64,000 bases of DNA from Helianthus annuus. Its lineage: Eukaryota; Streptophyta; Magnoliopsida; Asterales; Asteraceae. Under the pieces are notes generated by a model. That model searched no databases, was not told where the DNA came from, and saw only the letters and a list, made by a program, of their open reading frames with translations. Shown here piece by piece: positions 1 through 10,739 of the stretch (position 1 is the first letter of the stretch; every line of letters starts with the position of its first letter). Where the stretch lies: contig NC_035437.2 of assembly GCF_002127325.2 (NCBI RefSeq), positions 155,541,897-155,605,896 on the forward strand. The letters run 5' to 3'. A program made the position numbers and the translations under genes.

Positions 1-683
1 CGTCGATACGCGAAGGTGCCAAAAGGGCATGTAAATGTGGTCTTTTCCTGATCCTCTGGTGTAATAGGGATCTGGAAATAACCTGAGAATCCATCAAGAA
101 AGCAATAGAACTGCTGTCCTGACAGTCGCTCCAGCATCTGATCAATGAATGGCAAAGGAAAGTGATCCTTGCGCGTGGCATCATTGAGTCTGCGATAATC
201 TATGCAAACTCGCTAGCCGGTGACGGTCGGGGTGGGTATCAACTCATTCCTATCGTTGACGACCATTGTCATACCCCCCTTCTTGGGGACCACCTGGACG
301 GGACTCACCCATGCAGAGTCCGAAATCGGGTAAATCAGTCCTGCATCCAGCAACTTAATCACCTCTTTCTTCACAACCTCCTGCATATTAGGGTTTAGCC
401 TTCTCTGAGGCTGAACCACCGGCTTAAACTCCTCTTCCATCAAAATCCTGTGCGTGCAAAACGAAGGGTTAATACCCTTGATGTCCATCAGCTTCCACGC
501 AATAGCCTGCTTGTGCTCTCTCAAAACACTCATCAGCTTCTTCTTCTCCTCCTTCGTCAATCCAGCAGAAATGATGACGGGTAACTGCGATCCCTCGCCC
601 AAGAATGCGTACTCCAGGGGCGGGGGTGCCTCAACAGACGGTCTCTCCTTCGGAATCTCCTCCTCCTCGATAACCTCAAACAC
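1..683 (-). pseudogene. gypsy-1 reverse transcriptase, N-terminal part, broken
   Basis: Minus-strand frame with the start of a Ty3/gypsy reverse transcriptase: the YPISDSAWVSPVQVVPKKGG block, then, after an in-frame TAG at 213-215 where relatives have Trp, the VCIDYRRLND and FPLPFIDQ blocks and FLDGFSGY near base 70. The FxDD active-site box would lie beyond base 1. RT copies the element RNA into DNA in cytoplasmic particles. The stop means this copy cannot make a full polyprotein without readthrough. Confidence 0.85.
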
Positions 684-710
684 CTCGAATCTAGGGGAAG
701 GCTCGGTAGC

Positions 711-2008
711 CTACAACAGAGGGTCCTGCTCAACATCTAACTCAGTGACCTCACTCCCCTGATCATCCATACTAGCATCATGCGTATCGGACGCATCTCT
801 CCCACAAATCTCGCTGAGAAGGCCACCCACATGTGACATAAGAGTATCGATAAAGTATAGAGTGTCATCATGCTGCTGGGTATGCCTCATAGAACGCTGA
901 ATGTCGAATGTGACCTCATCCTCATCTACTCGAAGAGTCAACTTGCCGTCGTACACGTCAATGAGTGCTCGTGCGTGGCAAGGAATGGACGACCTAATAT
1001 CAGTGGGACCTCAGAGTCCTCGTCCATGTCAAGGATGACGAAGTCAACTGGAAACACGAATTTGTCGACCTTCACCAACATGTTCTCCACGATGCCCCTA
1101 GGAAACTTCACCGATCGATCGGCGAACTGAATACTCATGCGCGTAGGGGAAGGCTCTCCTAGGTCAAGCTTAGCGAAAATGGAATAGGGCATGAGATTTA
1201 TGCTAGCACCTAGGTCAGCAAGCGCATTGCTGACAGTAAGATTCCCAATCAGACATGGGATGGTAAAGCTACCAGGATCAGTCATTTTCTTTGGCAGCTT
1301 GTTCTGCACGACAGCATAACACTCCTCACTCAGGGTGACAGTCGAAAGATCCTCTAATTTCTTCCTATTCGTAAGAAGATCCTTCAAAAACTTCGCATAC
1401 TTTGGCATCTTCGCCAAAGCCTCGACGAGCGGGATGTTCACGTGTAACTTCTTCAGCATCTCCATGAAACGACCATACTGCTCCGCGTCCTTACCCTTCA
1501 CTAACCTACCAGGGTAAGGGGGTGTCGGCTTGTACACCCTCATCGGCTCCTTCTCTGCATCCTTCTTCTCTACTGGAGACCCGCTGGACTGTGCTGTACT
1601 TGCTGGGCGCAGCCTAGGGTGCACTTTGCCAGCAGGGGTCTCCATCTCAATCACCTCGTCGACCTCCGGGTCCTCATCGACTACCGGCTCGACCTCTACA
1701 GATCCTCGACCACTCCTCGTAGTAACAGCCTTTGTAGTGGCATTTGGATTACCCTCAGTGCTACTAGGGAGACCACCAGGGGGTCTCTGACTCAACTTCT
1801 CTGACATCGCACCTACAGTCCTCTCAAGATTCTGGAAAGCCATGCTCTGATTCTTCATGAAAGTCTCATGCTCCAAGAATCGCGACTGGTTCTCCTGATG
1901 TCGTGCCTCCTCTCTGGTCATGAACTGAGTCAGTAACTGTGTCTGCTGAACCAGGGTCTCTTGATGCTGCTTCATTGTCTCCTGGTTCTGCCTCAGCATC
2001 TCCTCCAA
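711..2008 (-). pseudogene. gypsy-1 gag C-terminal region and aspartic protease, frameshifted
   Basis: Frame 938-2008 starts with a Gln-rich coiled-coil-like stretch, then a region found just upstream of the protease in Athila-type polyproteins, then the retropepsin site (ALADLGASINLMP, catalytic Asp in DLGAS) and a VPLILGRPFLAT flap/C-terminal motif. A one-base deletion near 960-970 moves the sequence to frame 711-956 (begins MYDGKLTLRV), which is the same protein continuing. A further stop near 711-713 separates it from the RT. I see no CCHC knuckle in the expected place. Confidence 0.8.
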
Positions 2009-2012
2009 CGTG

Positions 2013-2570
2013 GGGCTTTTGACGAAACTCTTGGATCATGCTCCTCAGACGAGCGATTTTGGAAGGAGGGAAATACTTATCTAAGAATTTTTCTTTCATA
2101 CCGGCCCAAGTAGTAATGGATCCCGCAGGAAGGGATTCCAACCAAGCATGGGCGCGGTCAGCGAGCGAGAATGGAAATAGGCGCAGCTTGCAGGCATCCT
2201 CGGTGACACCTTGCTCCTGGAACGTATCGCAGATAGCTGAAAAGCGCGAGAGATGGACATTCGGGTCCTCAGAAGGTAGTCCATGGAATTGGATGGTGTT
2301 CGTAACCATCGTGATGATCTGGGGTGGAATCTGCAAGCGATTAACCCCGATAGCGGGTCGGGTAATGCTGGAACGAGCATTAGCCGCATTCGGCCTGGCG
2401 TAGTCTGCGACGACTCTCCTAGCTGGGGCTTCGTTGTCACCCATAGTAGAAGCAGAAGATGAAGTGTGTACCTGACTAGCTCGGAAAATGCGATGGCGCT
2501 CGTGGAAATCTCGCTCGGGCTCAGACGAAGCAGCAAATGAAGGTGGCCCCTGTGAACGAGTGTGGTGCAT
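2013..2570 (-). pseudogene. gypsy-1 gag N-terminal domain, truncated by internal deletion
   Basis: ATG at 2568-2570 (protein begins MHHTRSQGPPSF). The middle is a typical plant retrotransposon gag fold, with blocks such as FHGLPSEDPNVHL, LFPFSLADRAHAWLESLP and WAGMKEKFLDKYFP. At about 2013-2022 the frame runs into the Gln-rich segment of the next piece in another phase, and the second half of gag, including any CCHC knuckle, is missing. The simplest reading is an internal deletion with loss of frame. Gag would form the virus-like particle. Confidence 0.8.
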
Positions 2571-2721
2571 ACAATGAAGAAAACTACTTAAACAAAGACT
2601 AAAGGAAATCTAACCCTAAAGGCACAAATTGCAAGCAAAAGGCACCTAAAGGCAATGAAAATCTATGAAAGCAAATAAACAACTATATAGACGACTCGGG
2701 TCGTTCTCTAAAGTGCCAGTG

Positions 2722-2739
2722 TCCCCGGCAACGGCGCCA
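2722..2739 (-). other. gypsy-1 primer binding site (tRNA-Asp)
   Basis: The minus strand reads TGGCGCCGTTGCCGGGGA, complementary to the 3' end of plant tRNA-Asp(GTC) over 18 of 18 bases as I recall that tRNA. It lies 6 bases inside the LTR edge at 2746, as expected for minus-strand priming. The stretch 2571-2721 between gag and PBS is a short untranslated leader with no other feature. Confidence 0.9.
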
Positions 2740-2745
2740 AAAACT

Positions 2746-4550
2746 TGATGTGTTAAAATGTGTATATTAAATTCGAACAAGTTTTAAAAATGGAATCACA
2801 ACCTAAACCACACACAATCGGCAAGTGCACCGGTCGCAGTGTAGTGTAGATGGCAAGACCGGATATCAATCCGTGGACACTATATGCAAACTCTAGATAC
2901 TGAACCTCTATCGAATAAATAGTCAAATTTTTAGATTTGTTTTGAGTGATTTTAAATAATTAATTAACAACTAAAATAAGCAAGAAAACGTAGGAAACAA
3001 AACAAGCAAACGAAGCAAACATGCGAGCAAATTGTGATCAAATATATATGAGATAAAGGCTACCTAGGTGTCGAATCCCTAGAATCATGCAATGCTAACG
3101 TGACAATGATAACGGTTAAATATCTATTTCCCTCGATTGACCCCCCGCTAGAGATGTCCCAAACAAGAAAGCAAGACTAAATGTGAAGTGCTAGAACGAA
3201 CAGGCTCGAGCTATCGATACCAAATCCTACGAAAATAGAATCCTTTTGACCTCAGAGACAATAATGTTGAGAGAGAATCCCACAATCGCAAAGCAAACCC
3301 AACTTTGATAATTGGAATCCTAGGAAACCCTAATTACGATGCAATAAACGAGCCCGAGCTATCGGTCACCCAATCTACCCACCAATAATTAGCTAATAAC
3401 CTAGCTCACCCTAATCTCTTTCGAGTCACAAGATGAGGATGCAAGTTTTAATATCGTGATTTTAATTATTAATCAACTTGGTCAATTTCTCAACACAATA
3501 TTCAACCCGAAAATCCTAAGATAACCGAATTAAATTAAATCCTAAGTCTAGGGGGAATTTCTTCGTGCCTAAACCGCTGAATTTATTGACAAATAAAATA
3601 ATCAAAATATACCAACATGCAATATCAAGATCAATATCAAAGCAAAGTTATGTAAATCACATCAAATAACCGAAAACATGTCACAAACACATTACAATCT
3701 TCTAGTTCATCAAAACCTAGGTAGTTTCAAAGTTTAGCTACTCATAGTCAAGAACCAAACAAAAACACAATCAAAATTACAGTTCATCGTAAAAGCAAAT
3801 AAAAATTAAGCTACTAGCCTGCCTGCTTAAATTATTTCACGTGCCTGGTAGCTTGCTTAATAATTAATTTGACTTTTGACGTGCCTGCTAGCGTGCTTCC
3901 AATTCTTTTCTTCGTCGAAGATCCCAGTTGACTTTTTGACGTGCCTACCAGCGTGCTTGAAAATCAATGAAAGTCAAATAGGGATCCTGTTGCTTGCTGC
4001 CGTCAATGTTGTTTTTGGAAAACAATGATAATATCGACCAATTGCCTCCCCTTTTGTTTTGATGCTGTGTCCCTGTGTCTTCTGTGCTTTTTCTTGAAAA
4101 CAATAATTCGTCTCCCTACATCACGTCCACCTTCTCTATATATATTATCTTTCCATTGCATTAGGGTTTTTATTTTTAATACCCACTAAGTTTGTTTCAC
4201 AAGCCCAAAACCATGAAACAATAACTGTTTTCGAAATGCATGAAGTTTATTTTATCGGCCCACTTTTGATTTTGAATTCAATATATATAGCCTCCCCCAA
4301 TATAATATAGAGATAGCGGGCTCGGCTCAATCACGAAAAATAGCAGCAATTTTGATTTTTGTCACTGGCGTTCTACTCTGCTCAACTGGCTGGTGATTTC
4401 CATATTACTCATTTTCGCTCCATTTGCACCAGGACCTGCCAAAACACCAAATAATGTAATCTAATACTAAAAACTAAATAAAACAAATAAAAATTATACA
4501 AAAACTATACAATTTACACGGGACAAATATGTGTCTTTTATCACGCATCA
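2746..4550 (-). repeat. gypsy-1 5' LTR (1805 bp)
   Basis: In the element sense the LTR begins TGATGCGTGATAAAAG (4550 downward) and ends TTTTAACACATCA (2746), giving matching TGATGYGT ends. The inner edge is 6 bases from the PBS and the outer edge coincides with loss of copia homology. TATA-like stretches lie near 4130-4145 and 4260-4275. A 20-bp word (acgtgcctRSYAGCgTGCTT on the plus strand) recurs at about 3838, 3880 and 3940. No partner LTR is in the window, so the ends rest on the TIR and PBS. Confidence 0.8.
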
Positions 4551-6510
4551 CTCGTTTTTCCTTCAGTTTCTCCATGCGATCTGCAAAATAGAAATGAAAA
4601 CTTTCAGGAGAAAGATGAGTTTTAGCAATATTGATATGTTTTTCTTCCTCATCATCACTGCTACTATCAACTGATGATTGATCAAACTGTACAGATTTTT
4701 CAGAATCAGCATCTGATATACCAGAATCAGACGGTGTTTGATCAAATACAACTTCCTTTTCTGAACTAACATCATTCTGTACACTCTCATCAGCACTCTG
4801 CGAACTTTCATCAACACTTTCTGAACTTTCATCAGACGTAACAGACTGTTCCTCCACACTTTCTACAGTCACACCAATAGACTTCATCCAGGTGATAAAC
4901 ATGTCTGGTTCTCTGATTATCTTGGCAATGAAAGCTTTGAACTCTCCCTTTTCATCAACAAACATATCCCAACTGAAACCTTCAGGTAGTCTTTCATCAT
5001 CTTGATCAACTAAACAGGCTTTGCTATCAGGAGATATGTAGTTGCTCCAGTTGAAGTCCACCAAACATGCTCTCTTAGAATCTTCAATCTTCCTACCATG
5101 AGCCATCTGTGAGTCTTGTGATTGACCAACCTGCTGATAAATGGTTTTTCGGTAGTAATCATCTTTTCTGAACGGATTCTGAGCACCATTAGCTTCTCTT
5201 CCCTTGCACCCCCATTTGAAATGGCCTTTCTCCCTGCATCGAAAACAAGTAACTTTAGATTTATCAAAACCTAAAGTAGATACATGAGCATCAAGAAAAT
5301 CATTTCTCCCGGTAATTGTTTTGAACTTTTCAGCACGTCTGAGTACACTTGCAAGACACCATTTGATATCCATTAATTCCATCTCTTCGGCGTCTATCTG
5401 ATCGTAATCCTCCTTTGTAAGCATAGGATTTCCGATCCGACCAGCAACAACACCCTCATATGAAAGCAACACAGAACCAAGTAGAGCCATGTGATCTTTA
5501 GCAGTATCCTTAGAAAAACTTTGACCTTCTGGAAGATTTAGAGCTATGTTGCACTGAATCACATAACCATTTCCTGTCTTTGTGCTTTGAGATTGAAAAC
5601 TTGAATTTGACTCTTTAGGATTAACACTCGGAAATGACGAAAATCCACTGCTGCTTTTGCTTGAACCCTGATCAGCTTTTTCTGATGAATCTCCAGTACT
5701 GAATGCAGTTTCGATTTTCGGACTTCTCTCAGATTCTGGAACCAAAACACTGCCTTTGTAATACATCTTTACATCCTGTTGACCACTCGGACTGTTCATC
5801 CTAGCAATCTTCTGTTGTTCTAGATCCTGACTCTCAATCTTTTCAATGAACTGAGAGATAGTTAAATCATCATAAACACCCGTGTTCTTCAAAATCATCA
5901 AATACGTTCCCCACTCTTTCTGCGGCAGTGCATCAGCAAGCTTGTCTACCCACTCTTCACGATCTTTGGTAATACTTAACATCGACATTGATCGCACAAG
6001 GTGGCAGTATCTCTCAATCAGCTTCTTTGTATCTTCACCCGGTAGACTGCTGAACAGATCAAACTCTTTCTTAAGCAACGCTTTCTTGCTCTTTATCATG
6101 TTCTCGCTTCCCTCAAATTTGACTTTAAGTGCATCCCATATTGACTTTGCAGTTTTGTCATGTTGTAACAAAATGAAAATGTCCTCTTTGATTGCTTGTT
6201 GCAGCAAACTGATCATCATTTTCTCGGCTTTGTACATAACCCATTCCTGATCCGTGAACTCTGATAACTCTTTAAGAACCTGCAAATCTGTTCGAGGCAA
6301 CACGTATTTCTTCAATATACATTCCCATGACTTAAGATGATTAGCCTGAACCCAGTTCTCGAATCTGTCTTTCCACACATAATATTCTTCGATATTCATC
6401 AATTTAGGGGGCTTTTGGGTGGTTCCCGTCTTGTTTTCTATATTTATGGCTTGAACAACGGCAACTAGACTAGACGGTGTTGCGAACGCGTTATAAAACT
6501 TGGTATCCAT
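4551..6510 (-). pseudogene. copia-1 gag, cut by gypsy-1
   Basis: ATG at 6508-6510 (MDTKFYNAFATPSS). The copia gag domain lies at about residues 35-230 (PKLMNIEEYYVWKDRF near its start). A CCHC knuckle CFRCREKGHFKWGC lies at 5206-5247, followed by a Ser/Glu/Asp-rich acidic tail with SxDES repeats. The open frame runs on to 4474, but its last 26 or so residues are LTR sequence of gypsy-1, so real homology ends at 4551. The coiled-coil and second knuckle seen in copia-2 gag would lie beyond the cut. Gag packages element RNA; the knuckle binds it. Confidence 0.85.
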
Positions 6511-6540
6511 GACTTTTCAACACGTATTTCAAAATCTGTG

Positions 6541-6850
6541 GCAAATAAGCGAAACCAGTTAGTCCACAAAAGCGAAACCCCAGATGTTCTTTTAAGCAGA
6601 ACCTTATGTTGCACTATAAGCGAAACCCTGATGTGCACTCGGAGCGAAACTATCAGGTTCAAAAGAGCGAAACTACTATGTTTACAAGAGCGTAACTATT
6701 GATGTATGTATAAGCGAAAACTCAAAGTTGTACACACGAGCGGAACTACAATATGCAGTTTGGAGCGGAACCTCTCACTTTCGTGACACAGAAGCGAAAC
6801 TATATGGTCAAATAAGCGAAACTATCAGGTGTTCAAATAAGCGGAACCAA
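6541..6850 (-). repeat. copia-1 leader: about 13 copies of a GGTTTCGCTTAT-type word
   Basis: On the plus strand the words read aagcgaaacc, ggagcgaaac, taagcggaacc and so on, about every 20-27 bases, with variable filler. In the element sense the core is GTTTCGCTT with GGTTCCGCTT variants. The array fills most of the untranslated leader between PBS and gag ATG and contains no long ORF. The same word recurs in the copia-1 LTR and, with base changes, in copia-2. Confidence 0.85.
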
Positions 6851-7049
6851 GTCCGAAGGTCATTTAATCCATTTTTAGTCCGTATTTAGGTCCAAAACTT
6901 TCCAGGATTTGTCTATGTTCAATTGCGCACAGTCTGTGAAATTTTGAGCAGATTTCGACCGTGAAAACTTTCTGAATTGAATAAAGAAGGTGTAGAAGCA
7001 AGAAATGATGATAAAATCCAGCTAATCTCTGCAGAACTCCTCCTCCCAA

Positions 7050-7061
7050 GCTCTGATACCA
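7050..7061 (-). other. copia-1 primer binding site (initiator tRNA-Met)
   Basis: The minus strand reads TGGTATCAGAGC, the standard copia primer site complementary to initiator tRNA-Met, two bases from the LTR edge at 7064. Confidence 0.9.
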
Positions 7062-7063
7062 CT

Positions 7064-7495
7064 TGTAGGATCGTGTTCTGACCCGATTGAGTCGTTCAGA
7101 GGCGTTCAACTACGTTTCAGGTGCGGAATTACAAGAAATGTAGGTAGAAACAGCTGAATCTTCACTAAAGCTGCTGATTGTATTGATTAACACTTGATTA
7201 CATGCAGTTCTTCACACCGGCAGCACTTCGGCGTGGAATACAAGGTGATCGTTCTGTTTGGTTTCGCTCAAAAGACCTCTATTTATAGGTCAGATGGTTT
7301 CGCTTATATGGACATGTCCATATAAGCGAAACCTCATATGACACATAAGCGAAACTACATGCTTATGACCATATGAGCGAAACTAACTTCCTAAACACAT
7401 ACAATCTCATGTTTTCTCGTAAAACGTGCCCTAATCTATACAATACAATGTATGACTCGATCCAAGACGAAGTCGACAGATGTAGTGCACCAACA
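7064..7495 (-). repeat. copia-1 5' LTR (432 bp)
   Basis: In the element sense it starts TGTTGGTGCACTACATC and ends ACGATCCTACA, with TGTTGG/CCTACA short inverted ends. A TATA box (CTATAAATAG) lies at 7279-7288. Upstream of it are several GTTTCGCTTATATG words, including a 38-bp perfect palindrome. The 3' LTR is off the window. Confidence 0.85.
7296..7333. promoter_or_regulatory. 38-bp perfect palindrome next to copia-1 TATA box
   Basis: Half-site GGTTTCGCTTATATGGACA joined directly to its exact reverse complement, with no spacer and no mismatch. It lies about 8 bases upstream (element sense) of the TATA box. The half-site is the reiterated word of the leader array. It could be a protein-binding dyad or form a hairpin in RNA; the sequence does not say which. 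Confidence 0.9.
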
Positions 7496-10009
7496 AATAA
7501 CCTATTAGAATCCTAACGGGTCTTTAATTAAGTTTAGACTTAGACCGGTTAGTTTTCAAAAGGAAGACACGGTTCAAATGCATAATAAAGCGAAGACCGG
7601 TTTAGAATGTGGTTTTGACCCGACAAGCTTGCGTGCTTGTTTAATATGGGTAACTTGAACACATTCTAGATTTGAAACCAAAAATGATATGGTTTGACCC
7701 GCTTCGGCTAATATATGTAAAATAGTTACATAAGCCGATCCGAACGCGAAAAGTGCGTAACGAGTAACCATATAAATCATACACAAGTTTCCTAAGTTAA
7801 TATGCCATAAATATGTTGTGACATCAGTAAGATATCTTCTATTATGCCCAAAATGATTTTAAACTCAAACTATGCCCCGTAAGGGTATTTTGGTCATTTA
7901 AAAGGTTATAAAAGAGTTTAAACAGTAATCTGAGTTTAAAACTTTTTCTTACTGTTAGAATACAAATATTTACTAAAAATATCAGTAGGCATCAAACCTT
8001 ATATTTATAAAATGGTTTTAATACATACTGTGCGTTAAAAACGCTTAAAAAGGCGATTTGGAGCCATTTCCGGGTTTTCAAAGGAAAGCTGATATTTTTA
8101 TAATTCCAGAAGGCTCAAAATAATTTATTTATCATATTAGATCAGTATAAAAAGGTTTGGTATCAAAAGGGTTTGTAAAACTCATTTTATAGCCCGAAAG
8201 GGCAAAGCCGGCAATTACCGAATCAAGCTTAGAACTCTAAGTTATGCTCAGCCTAAAAATAAATAAAAATCTCCAAAAATCCCAAAATATTATATTACAT
8301 CAGTGGGTAAAAAGTTTGGTATTGAAAATCGGGTTTAGTTAGGTTATATGCTAGTTATGCGGTTTAATTACTAAAAAGCTTTTTAATTACGCTAATGAGC
8401 ATAACTCCTAGTCTAGACCTCAAACTGATATCAAATTTTAGGGACAAGTTTATAAATTAGTAGTGAAGGTTTCTGTTCTTTCACTTTTTCAAAAATCATG
8501 TTTTAAGATGAAAAGGGCATAATAGTCAACATTTAGGCAATTAACGGAAATATGCATATGAATTGGATATCTAATGAACCAAGTTGTATAATCACAGAGG
8601 GTTATACTAACATGAAACTAGGTCCAAAAGAAGCTCAAAGGCAATCCTAAACTAGGCTTAAACGGGTCAGAACTGAAAGTCAAAGTAGAAGTCAAACTAT
8701 GCGACTTTCGGTCCCGAACCGGGCCTAAACTGAAAATTGCCGGGGTGAACATGTTTAGACATGTTCTTACATTAGTTACCAAGTTATATTAATGATAAAA
8801 CAGGTTGTATGGATCCTACATTGCTAATTATGCATTACTTTGAAAATAAGTATTCTGTTGACTTTTTACAGTTAGCTTTGACCCGACAATTGACCTAGTT
8901 AGACTGGGAATCAGGGGGTACCCTTTTAAGGGTTTGTTACCCACACAATTACCAACTCATAGGTATTTTTAATTCGAGATTTGACTGGACAATTATTGAT
9001 TAATCTTGAAGTCAAACCTTAATTACGACGGTTTGACTTTTAGCTAAATAACTAAGCTAAACTGAATTAAAAAGGATTAAGGACACTTACAAGAGTCCTA
9101 ATTATGATTAGGGACTTAAAGGAACTTGCTTGCTGACCAGGGGAGCTCCAGAGACCAGCTTGAAGTGATGAACAAAAATGTTGCAACTTCAAGTTCATAT
9201 ATATAGTGAACCCAAATGCACAAGATCATGCCAACTCACTCTACAAGTGTTGCAAGATCATCCCAGGTGTCCCTATAATGCCAAAACCACTTGCAAGAGC
9301 CCCTGAATTCAAAAACCATCCATCTAAGGCGGTGTAACCGGATATAACAGGCAACTGCCATTTTCTGCTGCCAACGACTGCCTTACGGACCGTAAGCAGA
9401 TCTCTTGCGGACCGTAAGCACCTTCTTACGGACCGTAAGCTCTTGTCTTTGCGGTCCGTAACCGACCTTCTTCTGAAATTCCCAGTTACCATCCTTATGG
9501 ACCGTAAGGCACCTTCTTTGCGGTCCGTAAGCCTTCATCAGAGGGCAAAATCTTTGCAAAACATTGACCATGTAACTTTCCTAGTCCGAATCTTGTGTCT
9601 TTTAGCAACAGAATAGGACCACTTGACCATACTTTGCATGCCCTTGCATGTGAGCCATGCACTTATACAACTTGGATCCTTATGGAAGGGTTGGCCATGC
9701 TTTTAATTGAGGTTTAATTCTTTGAACAAGAATTTTAATTATGAACCTTGTAGTAACATTTTAAAGAACCCAATTCCTTTATAGATTGAATTTATTCATT
9801 TAGGAATAACCGGTTTAGTATATCAGATGTTTATCATAAATGATTTCAGGTCTCGGGACTTAAAATTTTGTCGCTCAGAGGTATTTTAATAACATGTCGA
9901 CATTTTAACTCCTACCATACATCTTTTACTTGATCCGGGATTCCTGACACGTTTATCTTACATGACACGTGTCTTTATTTTATTGGGTACGATTTTACGA
10001 GGTGTTACA
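7496..10009 (-). repeat. Tekay-like LTR, at least 2.5 kb, outer end not defined
   Basis: In the element sense it starts TGTAACACCTCGTAAAATC at 10009, immediately after a purine tract. The same start, with changes, opens the LTR at 45689, and similar starts open the solo LTR at 48039. The far end is not visible because copia-1 adjoins at 7495. A TATA-like TATATATA lies near 9200, downstream of the palindrome cluster. I see no gene in this 2.5 kb. Confidence 0.65.
9382..9531. repeat. Six short palindromes CTTACGG-A-CCGTAAG
   Basis: Six copies of a 15-bp odd palindrome or close variants (cttacggaccgtaag, cttgcggaccgtaag, tttgcggtccgtaac and so on), spaced 20-45 bases apart, in the part of the Tekay-like LTR upstream of its TATA-like stretch. 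Some copies carry the central base on the opposite strand, so both orientations are present. Confidence 0.9.
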
Positions 10010-10129
10010 TCCTCACCCCTTAAAAAAAATCTCAACCTCGAGATTTACTGAAACAATTGAGGGTACTTTTCTTTCATAGTGGACTCTAACTCCCACGTAT
10101 ATTCGGGACCTCTGCGGGCATCCCATTTA
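10010..10129 (-). pseudogene. Polypurine tract and chromodomain relic of the Tekay-like element
   Basis: Minus-strand purine tract AAGGGGTGAGGA (10010-10021) abuts the LTR start. Just upstream (10060-10129) a short stretch encodes WDARRGPEYTWE, the hallmark end of a chromovirus chromodomain. Chromodomains steer integration toward histone-marked chromatin. Confidence 0.7.
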
Positions 10130-10739
10130 AATCAATCAATATTATCAATGTTACATGTTTATTATCGTCACTCTATATCATTCAAGATTCATGATCAAGT
10201 TACATTTAAATGAATACAATAAATCAAAAATTGAGTAAGCATGATTGAACTAACCAGGAGATTGATATTTGCTAGACACAAAGGATGATCTCTAAGAGAA
10301 AGAGGTTTCGACAAGAAGGGGGGGTCTGCAGTCGCAATACAAGTGGAAGGAGTAGGGTTTGCTATAATATGATTGAGAGATACACAAGGAGGTTACGTAC
10401 AAGTCTAGATACAATGCCAACTACTTAAACAAGTGGGCCGATAATAATGTTTCCTTGGGCTACACGAACTAGGGCTGCGCAAATCAACATGTGCAAAGTA
10501 AAGGTGGGCTTAAGTGATTAGTGTTGTGGGCCGATACAATGTAAGGTTTTTAGAGTGTGAATATGTGGCCCATGACATGTGCAGCCCATAGTGCCAATAC
10601 GTTAAATAATAAGTTATCGTACAATTAAGTTTAACGGAGTTATATATGACCAGAACGTTTAGCGCAAAGAAGAGGCATAACGAGGAGTTAAGATCATAAA
10701 CGTTACTAACCTTGAGAGTTTGGGTTGTCAGATCATCCC
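10130..10739. other. Unassigned stretch between two chromodomain relics
   Basis: About 600 bases with no credible ORF, separating two copies of a chromodomain end (10060-10129 and 10802-10993). It is either an insertion into the Tekay-like element or the join between two related elements. I found no terminal repeats or target duplication for it. Confidence 0.4.

Larger units (their letters stand above)
1..4550 (-). mobile_element. Ty3/gypsy element gypsy-1 (Athila-like), 3' part off window
   Basis: Minus-strand LTR retrotransposon with its 5' LTR at 2746-4550, a tRNA-Asp primer binding site at 2722-2739, then gag, protease and RT running toward base 1. The RT is cut by the window edge, so RNase H, integrase and 3' LTR are not seen. 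The Asp PBS and the DLGAS protease motif fit the Athila/Tat branch. It is inserted in the gag gene of copia-1: the copia reading frame stops being copia-like exactly at the LTR edge (4550/4551). The candidate 5-bp target duplication is CTCGT (4551-4555), whose partner lies outside the window. Coding parts are broken by at least one stop, one frameshift and one internal deletion. Confidence 0.85.
4551..7495 (-). mobile_element. Ty1/copia element copia-1, 5' part (SIRE-like)
   Basis: Minus-strand copia element: 5' LTR 7064-7495, initiator-Met tRNA PBS 7050-7061, a repeat-rich leader and gag to 4551, where gypsy-1 interrupts it. The rest would continue beyond gypsy-1, off the window. The large gag with CCHC knuckle and the iMet PBS suggest the SIRE/Maximus branch; that is tentative. 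The bases outside the 5' LTR (7496-7500, AATAA) are the candidate target duplication. Confidence 0.85.

Noticed and set aside
2722..2739. tRNA-Asp gene fragment
   Set aside because: Only the 18-base 3' complement is present and it is placed as a primer binding site next to an LTR.
4474..4550. C-terminal tail of the 678-codon copia-1 gag frame
   Set aside because: These codons are LTR sequence of gypsy-1 read by chance; gag homology ends at 4551.
6541..6850. CRISPR-like or satellite array in the copia-1 leader
   Set aside because: Words are degenerate and irregularly spaced and lie within a retrotransposon leader; not a satellite or CRISPR.
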